Assembly (NCBI GenBank): GCA_051870755.1
Contig: JBJECE010000001.1
Span: forward strand, 27,558 to 91,557
Direction: 5' to 3'
Length of the DNA stretch: 64,000 nt
Source of the DNA: W0P28-013 sp051870755
Lineage (GTDB): Bacteria; Bacteroidota; Bacteroidia; Bacteroidales; Paludibacteraceae
Shown: positions 51,685 to 62,168 of the stretch, piece after piece
Numbering within the stretch: the first letter of the stretch is position 1
Layout of the letters: each line of letters starts with the position of its first letter
Program-made: the position numbers and the translations under genes
The notes under the pieces: generated by a model
The model's database searches: none
What the model saw: only the letters and a program-made list of their open reading frames with translations
Told to the model about the DNA's origin: nothing

Positions 51685-52368
51685 TTATTCCCAGTTGCCT
51701 GCGTTGTTGTTCGGCTCGGTTATCGACCCGACTTTGAGACCCGCGTATTTGTCGAGTTTCGATTTTTCGTCTTTCAGGTTGACCAATTCTTGGCGGTCGA
51801 GGTCGCTCAGGTACATGTCGTACGGGGCGCGTGCTTCGAACAGCGGAATGGTGATGCCCGATGTCGCATTGGTGTGTGTGGTGGCTTCCATCTCGAAACG
51901 TTGCCCGTTGGAGAATGGCACTACGACTATCTCTTCGACTTGTTCGGGTGTCAGCACGCCGGCGAACAGGCTTTCGTAAACGCTTACGAATGTTGTGTCG
52001 CGACGGAAATTTTCGAGACCGTTTTTAGCAATCTCTTTCTTGTTGCCCGATTTGATGATTTTCAGCGCTTTGGCTTCGGTCAAACCGTTTTGCAGTTGTT
52101 CGTCGGTGAGGGTGCCTTCTTTCAGCACGACGGGCATTTTGCCGTTTTTGATGAAATCGACGAGTGTGTCGCAACTTGCGGTGTAGCGTCCATACTGATT
52201 TTTGAATTCAATCTGGGCTTTGCGTATGTTGACCAAGTTTGCGATGATAGATTGTTCGCGTACGGCGCGTTCTTCGTCGAAGTGAATGGGCGTGTAGATG
52301 CACATGATGCAAAAATAGGCCAATACGCCGATGGCGATAACGAGTGAAATTCTGACTGCGTGTTTCAT
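51685..52368 (-). CDS. Membrane-anchored protein of unknown function
   Basis: A 227-residue protein with one N-terminal helix (ISLVIAIGVLAYFCIMCIY) and a mostly hydrophilic body. The region just after the helix (SIIANLVNIRKAQIEFKNQYGRYTAS) resembles the N-terminal part of pseudopilins. The rest (FEMEATTHTNATSGITIPLF) is not recognised. Similar proteins are common in Bacteroidales, without known function. Confidence 0.75.
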   Translation of the reverse strand: MKHAVRISLVIAIGVLAYFCIMCIYTPIHFDEERAVREQSIIANLVNIRKAQIEFKNQYGRYTASCDTLVDFIKNGKMPVVLKEGTLTDEQLQNGLTEAKALKIIKSGNKKEIAKNGLENFRRDTTFVSVYESLFAGVLTPEQVEEIVVVPFSNGQRFEMEATTHTNATSGITIPLFEARAPYDMYLSDLDRQELVNLKDEKSKLDKYAGLKVGSITEPNNNAGNWE

Positions 52369-52417
52369 TGTTAGATTATTTTTTTTGAGTTTGATTTGAG
52401 TGTTGCGAATTTGTCTG

Positions 52418-52448
52418 CAAATGTATGAAAAAAAAATTGTTCGACAAA
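52418..52448 (-). promoter_or_regulatory. Promoter of the unknown membrane protein-rsmD unit
   Basis: Minus strand: TTTG at 52448-52445, 19 nt, TACATTTG at 52425-52418. It is 49 nt upstream of the start codon. Full consensus match. Confidence 0.75.
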
Positions 52449-52458
52449 ATTATTTTGA

Positions 52459-53061
52459 TTATTTTAATTCGCCGATGCCTTGTCGCACGATTTCGGGCTG
52501 TTCGCCGGTGCAATCGACTATGGTCGAAGCCGTGTTGTTGCCCATGCCGCCATTGATGATGATGTCGGCCTGTTTGCCGTATTTTTCTTGCAGCAGTTCG
52601 GGGTCGGTTTCGTATTCGGTGATGTCGTTTTCGTCTTTGATAGAGGTGGTCAGTATCGGGTTGCCGAGTTCTTGCACGAGGGCGCGCACGATGTTGTTGT
52701 CGGGTACGCGTATGCCTATCGTTTTGCGGTTTTTGAACAGGCGCGGCAGGTTGTTGCTGCCGTTGAGTATGAATGTGAATGCGCCGGGCAGATTGCGTTT
52801 CAGCAGGCGGAATGTGCTGTTGTCCACTTTGGCGTATTCGCTGATGTGGCTCAAGTCGTGGCAAATGATGGCGAGTTGTGCTTTGCGCGGGTCGATGCCT
52901 TTGAACTTGCAAATTTTTTCGATGGCGTGTTGTTGGCGAATGTCGCATCCGATGGCATAGACGGTGTCGGTAGGGTAGATGACGATGCCGCCGTTGCGCA
53001 GAATTTCGGCTACATGTGCAATGATCTTCGGGTTGGGATTTTCGTTGTAGAGTTTGACCAT
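52459..53061 (-). CDS. L-threonylcarbamoyladenylate synthase (Sua5/YciO/YrdC family)
   Basis: A 200-residue protein with IYPTDTVYAIGCDI, KICKFKGIDPRKAQLA and KRNLPGAFTFIL, the YrdC-fold ligand-site blocks. Family members make threonylcarbamoyl-AMP for the t6A modification at A37 of ANN-decoding tRNAs. Length fits the short TsaC/YciO type without the Sua5 C-terminal domain, so a YciO-like paralogue cannot be excluded. It lies 24 nt after panC. Confidence 0.88.
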   Translation of the reverse strand: MVKLYNENPNPKIIAHVAEILRNGGIVIYPTDTVYAIGCDIRQQHAIEKICKFKGIDPRKAQLAIICHDLSHISEYAKVDNSTFRLLKRNLPGAFTFILNGSNNLPRLFKNRKTIGIRVPDNNIVRALVQELGNPILTTSIKDENDITEYETDPELLQEKYGKQADIIINGGMGNNTASTIVDCTGEQPEIVRQGIGELK

Positions 53062-53085
53062 GTCGATAGTGTCCGTTGTTTTTTG

Positions 53086-53937
53086 TTATTTGTAGCGGAT
53101 GTTGTCGATGAGGCGTATTTTGCCGCAATAGACGGTGACGCAACCCACGACGTATTCGGCGTCGTCCCAGCGTTCGATGGATTGCAGCGTGTGGCCGTCC
53201 ACAATGTCGAAATATTCGGTCTCGAGGCCTTCTTTGGCGTTGATGGCGGCCACTACGGCATCGTGCAGTTCGCCGACCGATGTTTCGAGCGCAAACTGCG
53301 TGCTCTCTTTCAGCACGGCCGAAATGTGTATTGCCGTTTGCCGTTGTTCGGGTGTGAGCAGGGCGTTGCGGCTGCTGAGTGCCAAACCGCTCTCTTCGCG
53401 CACGATAGGGCAGCCCACTATTTCGATGGGGAAGTTCATTAGTTTTGTCATGCGGCGAATGATGGCCAACTGTTGAAAATCTTTTTCGCCAAAGTAGGCG
53501 CGGTCGGGGCGCACGAGGCGGAACAGTTTGCTGACTACTTGCACTACGCCGTTGAAGTGTCCCGGGCGGAATTTGCCTTCCATCACTTGGTCGAGCCCGC
53601 CGAAGTCGAATTCGAAACGCGTGGCCATTTCGTCGGCATTGTACATTTCGTCGGGCGTGGGCGCAAATACGCAGGCGCAACCGGCCTCGGTCAGCAAAGC
53701 GGCGTCGGCATCGAGGGTGCGCGGGTAGTTGGCAAGGTCGTTTTTGTCGTTAAATTGCGTGGGATTGACGAAAACGCTGACAATACAGATGTCGTTTTCG
53801 GCTACCGCACGACGCACCAACGTCAGGTGCCCATTGTGCAATGCGCCCATCGTTGGCACGAAACCGATTGTCTTATTCGCTGATTTGCAGTCAGATACAA
53901 ATGTTTCTAACGCTTGTTTTGTGGTTATAATCTGCAT
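53086..53937 (-). CDS. panC: Pantothenate synthetase
   Basis: A 283-residue enzyme with GFVPTMGALHNGHLTLV (HxGH), FVNPTQFNDKNDLANYPR, YFGEKDFQQLAIIRRM and SSRNALLTPEQR. It joins pantoate and beta-alanine with ATP to give pantothenate. The start MQIITTKQAL was chosen because the upstream frame is promoter sequence. No panB or panD is visible nearby. Confidence 0.96.
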   Translation of the reverse strand: MQIITTKQALETFVSDCKSANKTIGFVPTMGALHNGHLTLVRRAVAENDICIVSVFVNPTQFNDKNDLANYPRTLDADAALLTEAGCACVFAPTPDEMYNADEMATRFEFDFGGLDQVMEGKFRPGHFNGVVQVVSKLFRLVRPDRAYFGEKDFQQLAIIRRMTKLMNFPIEIVGCPIVREESGLALSSRNALLTPEQRQTAIHISAVLKESTQFALETSVGELHDAVVAAINAKEGLETEYFDIVDGHTLQSIERWDDAEYVVGCVTVYCGKIRLIDNIRYK

Positions 53938-53963
53938 AGCTGAGTTTGTCTGAAAAAATCGTG

Positions 53964-53971
53964 CAAAAATA
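53964..53971 (-). promoter_or_regulatory. -7 box of panC
   Basis: Minus strand reads TATTTTTG, 27 nt upstream of the panC start; divergent from the gdhA promoter. Confidence 0.5.
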
Positions 53972-54087
53972 GTAATAAAAATGTATATAATGAAACGAAA
54001 TGGCAATTTTTGTCGGTTTTTTGTGTGCCTTTTCGATTCGGTTGAAAAAAAACGCCGGAAAATGATACAACATAACCGCCTTTCTTG

Positions 54088-54095
54088 TACTTTTG
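54088..54095 (+). promoter_or_regulatory. -7 box of gdhA
   Basis: TACTTTTG, 17 nt upstream of the gdhA start, so the 5' leader would be very short. No TTG at the usual -33 distance. Confidence 0.5.
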
Positions 54096-54112
54096 CAAAA
54101 AAAATACAACGT

Positions 54113-55450
<1,338 letters not shown>

Positions 55451-55474
55451 AACATAGCATTTCAGATAAAAAAT

Positions 55475-55505
55475 GGTGTTCTGCTTACGGAATGCCGTTT
55501 TTTTT
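55475..55505 (+). terminator. Intrinsic terminator after gdhA
   Basis: GGTGTTC (55475-55481) pairs with GAATGCC (55490-55496, two G-U pairs), followed by G and eight T. It overlaps the upstream part of the promoter for the ClC gene. Confidence 0.75.
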
Positions 55506-55506
55506 A

Positions 55507-55514
55507 TATCTTTG
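55507..55514 (+). promoter_or_regulatory. -7 box of the ClC channel gene
   Basis: TATCTTTG, 22 nt upstream of the start codon, directly after the gdhA terminator T-run. The -33 region is occupied by the terminator stem and is not a good match. Confidence 0.5.
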
Positions 55515-55536
55515 CGGGCGGAAAAAACACAGCCGC

Positions 55537-57327
55537 ATGAAGAAAAAAATCGATTGGCGTGAATGGTATATGTCGATGCTGACGTGGCGCGAAAAGCACA
55601 TCAAAGAGTCGTATTTCGTGCTGATACTGAGCTTTGTGGTCGGCATGTGCGCAGCCGTGGCGGCTTTTGTGCTCAAAAGCATCATTGCATTGATTCAGCG
55701 TGGCATTACGTCGCTATTTCCCGTCGAGGAACTCAACTATTGGTATTTGGCGTTGCCGGCGCTTGGCATTACGTTGGCAAGTCTGTTTGTGCGCTATGTG
55801 GTGAAAGACGACATCAGCCACGGCGTTACAAAAATTTTGTACGCCATTTCGCAGCGCAAAGCCATCATCAAGGTGCATAACACGTGGTCGTCGGTGGTGG
55901 CGAGCGCCATTACCATCGGTTTTGGCGGTTCGGTTGGTGCCGAGGCGCCCATCGTGCTGACCGGCTCGGCCATCGGCTCGAATTTGGGGCGGGCGTTCCA
56001 CCTCGACCAAAAAACACTGATGCTGTTGGTGGGCTGCGGTGCCGCCGGTGCCATTGGCGGCATTTTCAACGCACCGATTGCCGGTGTGGCATTCACGTTG
56101 GAGGTGCTGATGCTCGACATGACGATGACTTCCATAGCGCCTTTGCTCATTTCGGCCGCGACGGCTACCATGTTCTCCTATCTGTTTTTTGGCAAAGATA
56201 CCTTGTTTCATTTCGATGCGTTGGTGCCGTTTGCGTTTGAGCGCACGCCGTTGGTCATTTTGTTGGGCATTGTGTGCGGATTGGTGTCGCTCTATTTCAC
56301 GCGTGGCATGAACCGCCTCGAACGCTTATTCAAACGCATCAAATCGCCGTATCAGAAAATTGTGGTCGGTGGGGCGATGTTGGGCTTGCTCATATTTTTG
56401 TTTCCGCCACTGTATGGCGAGGGTTACGACACCATTGCCGAACTGCTTACGGGCGACGCTTCGTCCACCTTCAACAACAGTCTGCTGTACGACTATCGCA
56501 CCGAAATGTGGGCGGTTATCGTCTATCTCGGGTTGATTGTGTTTTTCAAAATATTTGCATCGGCGGCCACCAATGGCGCCGGCGGCACGGGCGGAATTTT
56601 TGCTCCGAGTCTGTTTGTGGGCAGCCTCACCGGTTTTGTGATGGCCTCGTCGTTGAATCTGTTCGGATTCGACATTCCGAGCCAGAATTACGCGTTCGTC
56701 GGCATGGCCGGCTTGATGTCGGGTGTGATGCACGCACCACTCACCGGCACGTTCCTCATAGCCGAACTGACCAATAGTTACGATTTGCTTATCCCGCTGA
56801 TTATCACGTCGGTAGTGGCATATCTCACCATTCTTTTGTTCGAACCGCATAGTTTGTACGCCATGCGTTTGGCTCAAAAAGGCGAACTGATGACGCATCA
56901 CAAAGACCGTGCCGTGCTGTCGATGTTGGAAATGCACAATTTTCTCGAAACCGACATGGAAGTGGTCTATCCCGAGATGAAATTGGGCGAATTGGTCAAA
57001 GTGATTTCGCACTCCAACCGCAATGTTTTTCCGGTAGTGAACAAAAAAACGGGCGTGTTGGTGGGCATTATGCCGCTCGACGAGGTGCGCAACATCATGT
57101 TTCGTCCCGATTTGTACGAGCGTTTCAGCGTGCGCAAACTGATGATTGCCGTGCCGGCACGCGTCAATGTCAATATGCCGATGGAAAAAGTGATGGACGT
57201 GTTCGAGGACACCGGCGCATGGAATCTGCCCGTCGTCGATGACGAAGGACGCTATGTCGGATTTGTGTCGAAATCGAAAATATTCAATTCGTATCGAAAC
57301 GTGTTGGTACAATTCTCCGACGAATGA
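55537..57327 (+). CDS. ClC-family chloride channel/antiporter with CBS domains
   Basis: A 596-residue protein. About 430 residues of ClC membrane domain include GFGGSVGAEAPIVLTGSAIG (gating Glu in GxExP), GIFNAPIAGVAFTLEVLML and GAGGTGGIFAPSLFVGS. A C-terminal CBS pair (LVKVISHSNRNVFPVVNK; MDVFEDTGAWNLPVVDDEG) binds nucleotides in related proteins. The start MKKKIDWREWY was chosen because it follows the promoter. Whether it is a channel or a proton-coupled exchanger is not certain. Confidence 0.93.
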   Translation: MKKKIDWREWYMSMLTWREKHIKESYFVLILSFVVGMCAAVAAFVLKSIIALIQRGITSLFPVEELNYWYLALPALGITLASLFVRYVVKDDISHGVTKILYAISQRKAIIKVHNTWSSVVASAITIGFGGSVGAEAPIVLTGSAIGSNLGRAFHLDQKTLMLLVGCGAAGAIGGIFNAPIAGVAFTLEVLMLDMTMTSIAPLLISAATATMFSYLFFGKDTLFHFDALVPFAFERTPLVILLGIVCGLVSLYFTRGMNRLERLFKRIKSPYQKIVVGGAMLGLLIFLFPPLYGEGYDTIAELLTGDASSTFNNSLLYDYRTEMWAVIVYLGLIVFFKIFASAATNGAGGTGGIFAPSLFVGSLTGFVMASSLNLFGFDIPSQNYAFVGMAGLMSGVMHAPLTGTFLIAELTNSYDLLIPLIITSVVAYLTILLFEPHSLYAMRLAQKGELMTHHKDRAVLSMLEMHNFLETDMEVVYPEMKLGELVKVISHSNRNVFPVVNKKTGVLVGIMPLDEVRNIMFRPDLYERFSVRKLMIAVPARVNVNMPMEKVMDVFEDTGAWNLPVVDDEGRYVGFVSKSKIFNSYRNVLVQFSDE

Positions 57328-57349
57328 CAAAATCCGTTTCGGAAGACCT

Positions 57350-57365
57350 ACACCCTAAAGGGTGT
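57350..57365. terminator. Short hairpin after the ClC gene
   Basis: ACACCCT (57350-57356) pairs perfectly with AGGGTGT (57359-57365). No strong T-run follows, so terminator strength is uncertain. Confidence 0.4.
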
Positions 57366-57411
57366 TCAAAAAATATCGCTTAAAAAGGGTGTAAACCTAA
57401 AAAAATCTTGT

Positions 57412-57419
57412 TACCTTTG
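57412..57419 (+). promoter_or_regulatory. -7 box of topA
   Basis: TACCTTTG, 29 nt upstream of the topA start. The -33 element is poor. Confidence 0.5.
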
Positions 57420-57448
57420 CACCCGCAAAAAAAATCAAAACTCGTTGT

Positions 57449-59794
57449 ATGAAAAATCTCGTTATTGTGGAGTCGCCGGCGAAAATCAAACGGATCGAAA
57501 CATATTTAGGCTCCGATTACAAAGTGATGTCGAGCAAAGGGCATGTGTGCGACCTGCCCGACAAAAGTTTGAGCATCGACATTAACAATCATTTCAAGCC
57601 GACCTATGTGGTGTCCGAGGATAAGAAAAAATTGGTGGCTGAGCTGAAAAAAGCCGCCAAAAATGCCGATATGGTTTGGCTCGCATCCGATGACGACCGC
57701 GAAGGAGAGGCCATCGCATGGCATTTGTTCAACGAATTGCAGTTGGATCCCGCCAAAACACGGCGTATGGTCTTCCACGAGATAACGAAACCGGCATTGC
57801 TGGAGGCTATCCAACATCCGCGCGAAATCAATATGAACCTTGTGAACGCACAGCAGGCGCGGCGCGTGCTCGACCGCCTTGTAGGTTACGAACTCTCGCC
57901 CGTGCTGTGGAAAAAAATCAAACCAGGACTATCGGCGGGGCGCGTACAGTCGGTTACGGCGCGCTTGGTGGTGGAACGCGAACGCGAAATACAGAACTTT
58001 CAGGCAACGCCCTCGTTCCGGGTTACGGCCGTGTTTGCCGCACGCGATGCACAAGGACAACCTTGCGAATTGCAAGCCGAACTAAAACGCCGGTTTGCCA
58101 CCAAAGACGAAGCCCGACAATTCCTCGAGATGTGTCAAAAGGCGCAGTTCCGCATCGAAAGCATCGAAAAGCATCCGGCCAAACAGTTCCCGGCTGCACC
58201 ATTCACTACCTCGACATTGCAACAAGAGGCGTCGCGCAAACTCGGCTTTTCGGTGTCGCAGACTATGCGCATCGCACAAAAACTCTACGAGTCGGGTCAA
58301 ATCACCTACATGCGTACCGACTCGCTGAATCTCAGTTCGTTAGCCGTCAATACCATCAAGCAGGAAATCGTTACAAATATCGGCGAAAACTATCTGAAAG
58401 TACGCCAATATCACACCAAATCGAAAGGCGCACAAGAGGCGCACGAAGCCATTCGCCCAACCTACATCAGCAATCGTACCATCGCAGGAACGGCTCAGGA
58501 ACAACGCCTCTACGAATTGATTTGGAAACGTACTATTGCATCGCAAATGGCCGATGCCGAATTCGAACGCACGACGGTTACTATCGTCATCGACGGCAGC
58601 AACGAACAGTTTGTGGTCGAGGGTAAAGTGCTGACATTCGACGGTTTTTTGCGCGTCTATATCGAAGCGCAGGACGACGACTCGGAACAGGAACAAACGA
58701 CACGCTTGCCGGCGCTGACGCAGCAAACGCTGACGCTGAAAACCGCCATGGCGCAAGAACGTTTTGCACAAAAACCGTCGCGCTACACCGAAGGCACGCT
58801 GGTCAAAAAAATGGAAGAAGTCGGCATCGGACGCCCTGCCACTTACAACTCGTTTGTCTCGACCATCTTGGCACGCGAATATGTCGATAAACGCGAAATC
58901 GTGAATAAACCGCGCGAATACACCGTATTGACTTTGGATAACAACGGTATTCGCGACGAAGTGCGGAAAGAAAAACCTTCGGTCGAAAAAGGCAAACTCT
59001 CGCCTACGGACATCGGCATCGTGGTCAATGATTTTCTGACCAAATATTTCTCCAAAATCATGGATTACAACTTCACGGCCAATGTCGAGGAAGAGTTTGA
59101 TGATGTGGCGGCCGGAAAAATTGCTTGGAACCAAAATATCGGCAATTTCTACGAACCATTCCACAAAGAGGTGCTGGCGGCCGACCAAGCCGTAGGTACC
59201 AAACCCGGCGAACACTATTTGGGCGACGACCCCAAAACCGGCAAACCGGTGTATGCTAAAATCAGCCGTTTCGGCGTGGTGGCGCAGTTGGGCTCGTCCG
59301 ACAGCGACGAAAAACCGCGTTTCGCCGATCTGCAACCGGGGCAGAGCATCTTCACCATCACCCTCGACGAGGCGCTGGAGTTGTTCAAACTGCCGCGCAA
59401 TATCGGGCAATTCGAAGGCGAAGACCTGATCGTGGCCGATGGACGTTTCGGACCCTACATCAAACACGGCAAAGCGTTCTATTCCGTGCCAAAAACCGAT
59501 AACCCGCTGACACTGAACCTCGAACGCGCACTCGAAATCATCGAAACCAAACGCGAAGCCGACAAAAACAAAGTGATTCACACGTTTGGCGACATTCAGG
59601 TGCTGAATGGGCGTTATGGCGCCTACATACATACGGTCAGCGACAAGAAAAACTACAAATTGCCCAAAGGCACCGATGCTGCTACGCTCACCGAAGAGGA
59701 CTGCAAAGCCATCATTGCCAATCCCGAAAATGCGTCGAAAGGGCGCACCGCCTATCGCGCAGCACGCAAAACGACTGCCAAGAAAACGAAATAA
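57449..59794 (+). CDS. topA: DNA topoisomerase I (type IA)
   Basis: A 781-residue enzyme. The TOPRIM domain has VESPAKIKRIETYLG and ASDDDREGEAIAWHL. The active-site Tyr lies in QITYMRTDSLNLSS. YVDKREIVNKPREYTVL belongs to domain IV. The C-terminus consists of topoisomerase C-terminal repeats (DGRFGPYIKHGKAFYSVP, NGRYGAYIHTVSDKKNY) and a Lys-rich tail; the tetracysteine zinc fingers of the E. coli enzyme are absent. It relaxes negative supercoils. Confidence 0.96.
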   Translation: MKNLVIVESPAKIKRIETYLGSDYKVMSSKGHVCDLPDKSLSIDINNHFKPTYVVSEDKKKLVAELKKAAKNADMVWLASDDDREGEAIAWHLFNELQLDPAKTRRMVFHEITKPALLEAIQHPREINMNLVNAQQARRVLDRLVGYELSPVLWKKIKPGLSAGRVQSVTARLVVEREREIQNFQATPSFRVTAVFAARDAQGQPCELQAELKRRFATKDEARQFLEMCQKAQFRIESIEKHPAKQFPAAPFTTSTLQQEASRKLGFSVSQTMRIAQKLYESGQITYMRTDSLNLSSLAVNTIKQEIVTNIGENYLKVRQYHTKSKGAQEAHEAIRPTYISNRTIAGTAQEQRLYELIWKRTIASQMADAEFERTTVTIVIDGSNEQFVVEGKVLTFDGFLRVYIEAQDDDSEQEQTTRLPALTQQTLTLKTAMAQERFAQKPSRYTEGTLVKKMEEVGIGRPATYNSFVSTILAREYVDKREIVNKPREYTVLTLDNNGIRDEVRKEKPSVEKGKLSPTDIGIVVNDFLTKYFSKIMDYNFTANVEEEFDDVAAGKIAWNQNIGNFYEPFHKEVLAADQAVGTKPGEHYLGDDPKTGKPVYAKISRFGVVAQLGSSDSDEKPRFADLQPGQSIFTITLDEALELFKLPRNIGQFEGEDLIVADGRFGPYIKHGKAFYSVPKTDNPLTLNLERALEIIETKREADKNKVIHTFGDIQVLNGRYGAYIHTVSDKKNYKLPKGTDAATLTEEDCKAIIANPENASKGRTAYRAARKTTAKKTK

Positions 59795-59816
59795 ATACGC
59801 GTTTCGGATACGCACG

Positions 59817-59846
59817 ACGAGCGGCCTTGTGCCGCTCGTTTTTTTT
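59817..59846 (+). terminator. Intrinsic terminator after topA
   Basis: ACGAGCGGC (59817-59825) pairs perfectly with GCCGCTCGT (59831-59839), followed by eight T in total. It lies tail to tail with the tracrRNA terminator. Confidence 0.9.
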
Positions 59847-59861
59847 CTGGGCTGATGCCGC

Positions 59862-59947
59862 AAAAAAAGGAACGACCAAGAAAAGACTTGGCCCTTCCGG
59901 ATGTTTTCACAACGGAATAATCCTTATTGTGAATTGCTCAAATTTAG
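59862..59947 (-). ncRNA. tracrRNA of a type II-C CRISPR-Cas9 system
   Basis: Minus-strand RNA of ~86 nt. Its 5' part (opposite 59926-59950) is the complement of the first ~25 bases of the array repeat, with one base missing and one changed relative to the commonest variant. Next comes the short GGA-TTAT-TCC nexus hairpin (59923-59914), then CCGTTGTGAAAACATC, a conserved Bacteroidota tracrRNA stretch. The end is a terminator: GGCCAAG/CTTGGTC stem (59874-59893) and seven T. The 5' end is inferred from the promoter. Confidence 0.85.
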
Positions 59948-59952
59948 TATTG

Positions 59953-59984
59953 CAAAGATAGGGCGTTTTGGCGTACAAAACAAA
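59953..59984 (-). promoter_or_regulatory. Promoter of tracrRNA
   Basis: Minus strand: TTTG at 59984-59981, exactly 20 nt, TATCTTTG at 59960-59953. Full consensus; transcription would start near 59947, immediately before the anti-repeat. Confidence 0.85.
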
Positions 59985-60046
59985 TATTTTCACAACTATT
60001 TTTGTCAAAAATGTGCCGAAAATGTCGAAAATCGGGAAATAATCCG

Positions 60047-60054
60047 TATTTTTG
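60047..60054 (+). promoter_or_regulatory. -7 box of the metallopeptidase gene
   Basis: TATTTTTG, 56 nt upstream of the chosen start. The -33 match is poor. Confidence 0.5.
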
Positions 60055-60110
60055 CATTTCGAAAGGCGTCGGACGGCGCCCACACACTTGAAATAAAACG
60101 ATACATCGAT

Positions 60111-62147
60111 ATGAAAAAACACTTTTTTATGGGATTGATTGGTTTGGCGACGCTCGCAGCATGTGGGCGGCAGACAACGTTTATTGCCGACGACACGGTG
60201 AATGTCACCGTACGGCAGATTGTGGCGCAACATCCGACAGCCGATAGTGCGGTGGTGGCGCGCGGCGTGGCACAAGCGGCCGCACTTTGGACAGCCGACG
60301 ACGGAACAGTTGATGACTTTCGGGCGTTCGTACTCGAGAACGTCTGTCCCGACGACACCGCGCGTGCCGAATTGTTCGCTCAGTTGGAACGTATATTCGA
60401 ACGTTGCAGCGAGTCGGCCGATATGCTGACCGTGGAATTGCTCAAGCCGACACAACTGACCAATGTGCCGGCGCCGGGCACAGCCGACTACATCATGAGC
60501 GCTTACAGCCCGATGGCACACTTCAGCGACGATATGTTTGCCAACAAATTGGCGTTTCTGACCATCATCAATTTTCCGCATTATACGCTGGCCGAAAAAG
60601 ACGCTTTCGGCGCACAATGGACACGTCGCGAATGGGCGTACGCACGCATGGGCGACCGCTTCACGGCGCGCGTGCCGGCCAAAGTGGCGCAAGCCGAAAA
60701 TCAGGCTTATGCCGATGCCGAAAACTACATTGCCGACTACAATATACACATGAAACGGCTGCTCACCGACGACGGCCGCCGTCTCTGGAACGACGATTTG
60801 GTGCTGCTCTCGCATTGGAATCTGCGCGACGAACTGAAAGCCAATTATGCCGCCGATACGTTGGCACACGAACGTCAGGAGATGATTTATAAAGTGATGC
60901 AACGCATTGTGGATCAAACTATTCCGCAGTCTGTCATCAATAGCGAAAAATACGATTGGAAACCCTATGCGAATAGTTGCTACGCCGATGGAGTCGAAGT
61001 GGCGCTGCCGGCCGAACCCGACACGCGCTACGAACGCATTTTGGCGCATTTCCGGGCTTACAGGCAAGCCGACGCCTATTGTCCGCAGGCCCCGACGGCC
61101 ATTGTCCGCAATTTCGACGAACAGATGGAGATTCCGCTCGAACAGGTCGATTCGCTGTTCCGCCAACTGCTCGCGTCGCCCGAAGTGGCGCAAGTCGGTG
61201 CAGTGATTGCCGAACGTTTGGGACGTCCGTTGCGCCCGTACGACATTTGGTACGACGGTTTCAAAGCGCGTGCTACGCTCAATCAGGAGGCACTGACCGA
61301 GCAGACGCGGCACTTGTATCCCGACGCCGACGCCTTCGAACGCGATATGCCGCGCTTGTTGCACCGCTTGGGATTCACCGCCGCCGAGGCGCGACGCATC
61401 GGCAGCCACATTGTGGTGGAGCCGGCGCGCGGATCGGGACATGCTTGGCCGGCTTTGGGACGCAACGAACCGGCACGCCTGCGCACACGCATCGGCAAAG
61501 AGGGCATGGACTACAAAGGCTACAATATCGCGGTGCACGAGTTCGGACACAATGTCGAAATGGTGTTCGATTTGTACGACATTGATTATTACGCACTTGC
61601 GGGCGTTCCGAATACGGGTTTCACCGAGGCTTCGGCGTTTCTGTTCCAAGCGCGCGACTTGACATTGTTGCCGCAAGGCACGGCGAGTGCCACTGCCGAC
61701 ACACACCGCCTGCAAGTGCTGGATAGTTTTTGGAGCATGTACGAAATAATGGGCGTCAGCCTTGTGGATATGCGTATGTGGCAGTGGTTGTATGCGCATC
61801 CTGATGCTTCGGCTAAAGAATTGAAAGAGAATACGTTGCGTATAGCGCGTGAGGTGTGGAATGCCTATTATGCGCCGGTGCTTGGCGAGCCCGATTGCAC
61901 CTTGTTGGCCATCTATTCGCACATGGTCAATGCGCCGATGTATTTGCCCAACTATCCGATTGGCTCCATCGTGCAATTTCAGTTGGAGCAACATTTGGCG
62001 GCATGCACTACGGCCGAGCAGTGGGCGGCAGAGTATGCGCGCATCTACCGGCAAGGGCGCCTCACGCCGAACCGCTGGATGCTTGGCGCCGTTGGCAGCG
62101 GTTTAAGCATCGACCCTATTCTGCAAGCTGTTCGCAGCGTGCTGTGA
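60111..62147 (+). CDS. Zinc metallopeptidase lipoprotein (M3-like, HExxH)
   Basis: A 678-residue protein. The signal peptide (MKKHFFMGLIGLATLAAC) ends at a lipobox. The catalytic motif is AVHEFGHNVEM near residue 480 (HEFGH). The third zinc ligand is probably the Glu in GFTEASAFLFQ ~25 residues later, the spacing of M3-type oligopeptidases. The long helical N-terminal part also fits that fold. The start at 60111 was chosen because the upstream frame includes the promoter. It sits between the tracrRNA and the CRISPR array but has no known link to CRISPR. Confidence 0.85.
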   Translation: MKKHFFMGLIGLATLAACGRQTTFIADDTVNVTVRQIVAQHPTADSAVVARGVAQAAALWTADDGTVDDFRAFVLENVCPDDTARAELFAQLERIFERCSESADMLTVELLKPTQLTNVPAPGTADYIMSAYSPMAHFSDDMFANKLAFLTIINFPHYTLAEKDAFGAQWTRREWAYARMGDRFTARVPAKVAQAENQAYADAENYIADYNIHMKRLLTDDGRRLWNDDLVLLSHWNLRDELKANYAADTLAHERQEMIYKVMQRIVDQTIPQSVINSEKYDWKPYANSCYADGVEVALPAEPDTRYERILAHFRAYRQADAYCPQAPTAIVRNFDEQMEIPLEQVDSLFRQLLASPEVAQVGAVIAERLGRPLRPYDIWYDGFKARATLNQEALTEQTRHLYPDADAFERDMPRLLHRLGFTAAEARRIGSHIVVEPARGSGHAWPALGRNEPARLRTRIGKEGMDYKGYNIAVHEFGHNVEMVFDLYDIDYYALAGVPNTGFTEASAFLFQARDLTLLPQGTASATADTHRLQVLDSFWSMYEIMGVSLVDMRMWQWLYAHPDASAKELKENTLRIAREVWNAYYAPVLGEPDCTLLAIYSHMVNAPMYLPNYPIGSIVQFQLEQHLAACTTAEQWAAEYARIYRQGRLTPNRWMLGAVGSGLSIDPILQAVRSVL

Positions 62148-62168
62148 CGGTGTTTTTCACTCGCAAAC

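Noticed and set aside
58340..59863. 507-codon open frame opposite topA
   Set aside because: Antisense to clear topoisomerase motifs; no independent support.
59929..59950. Isolated extra CRISPR repeat
   Set aside because: It matches only the first half of the repeat and, on the opposite strand, continues into tracrRNA hallmarks and a terminator, so it is an anti-repeat.
60111..62147. The metallopeptidase as a CRISPR-associated gene
   Set aside because: It lies between tracrRNA and array, but it is a secreted lipoprotein with its own promoter and no known CRISPR role; adjacency alone is not evidence.
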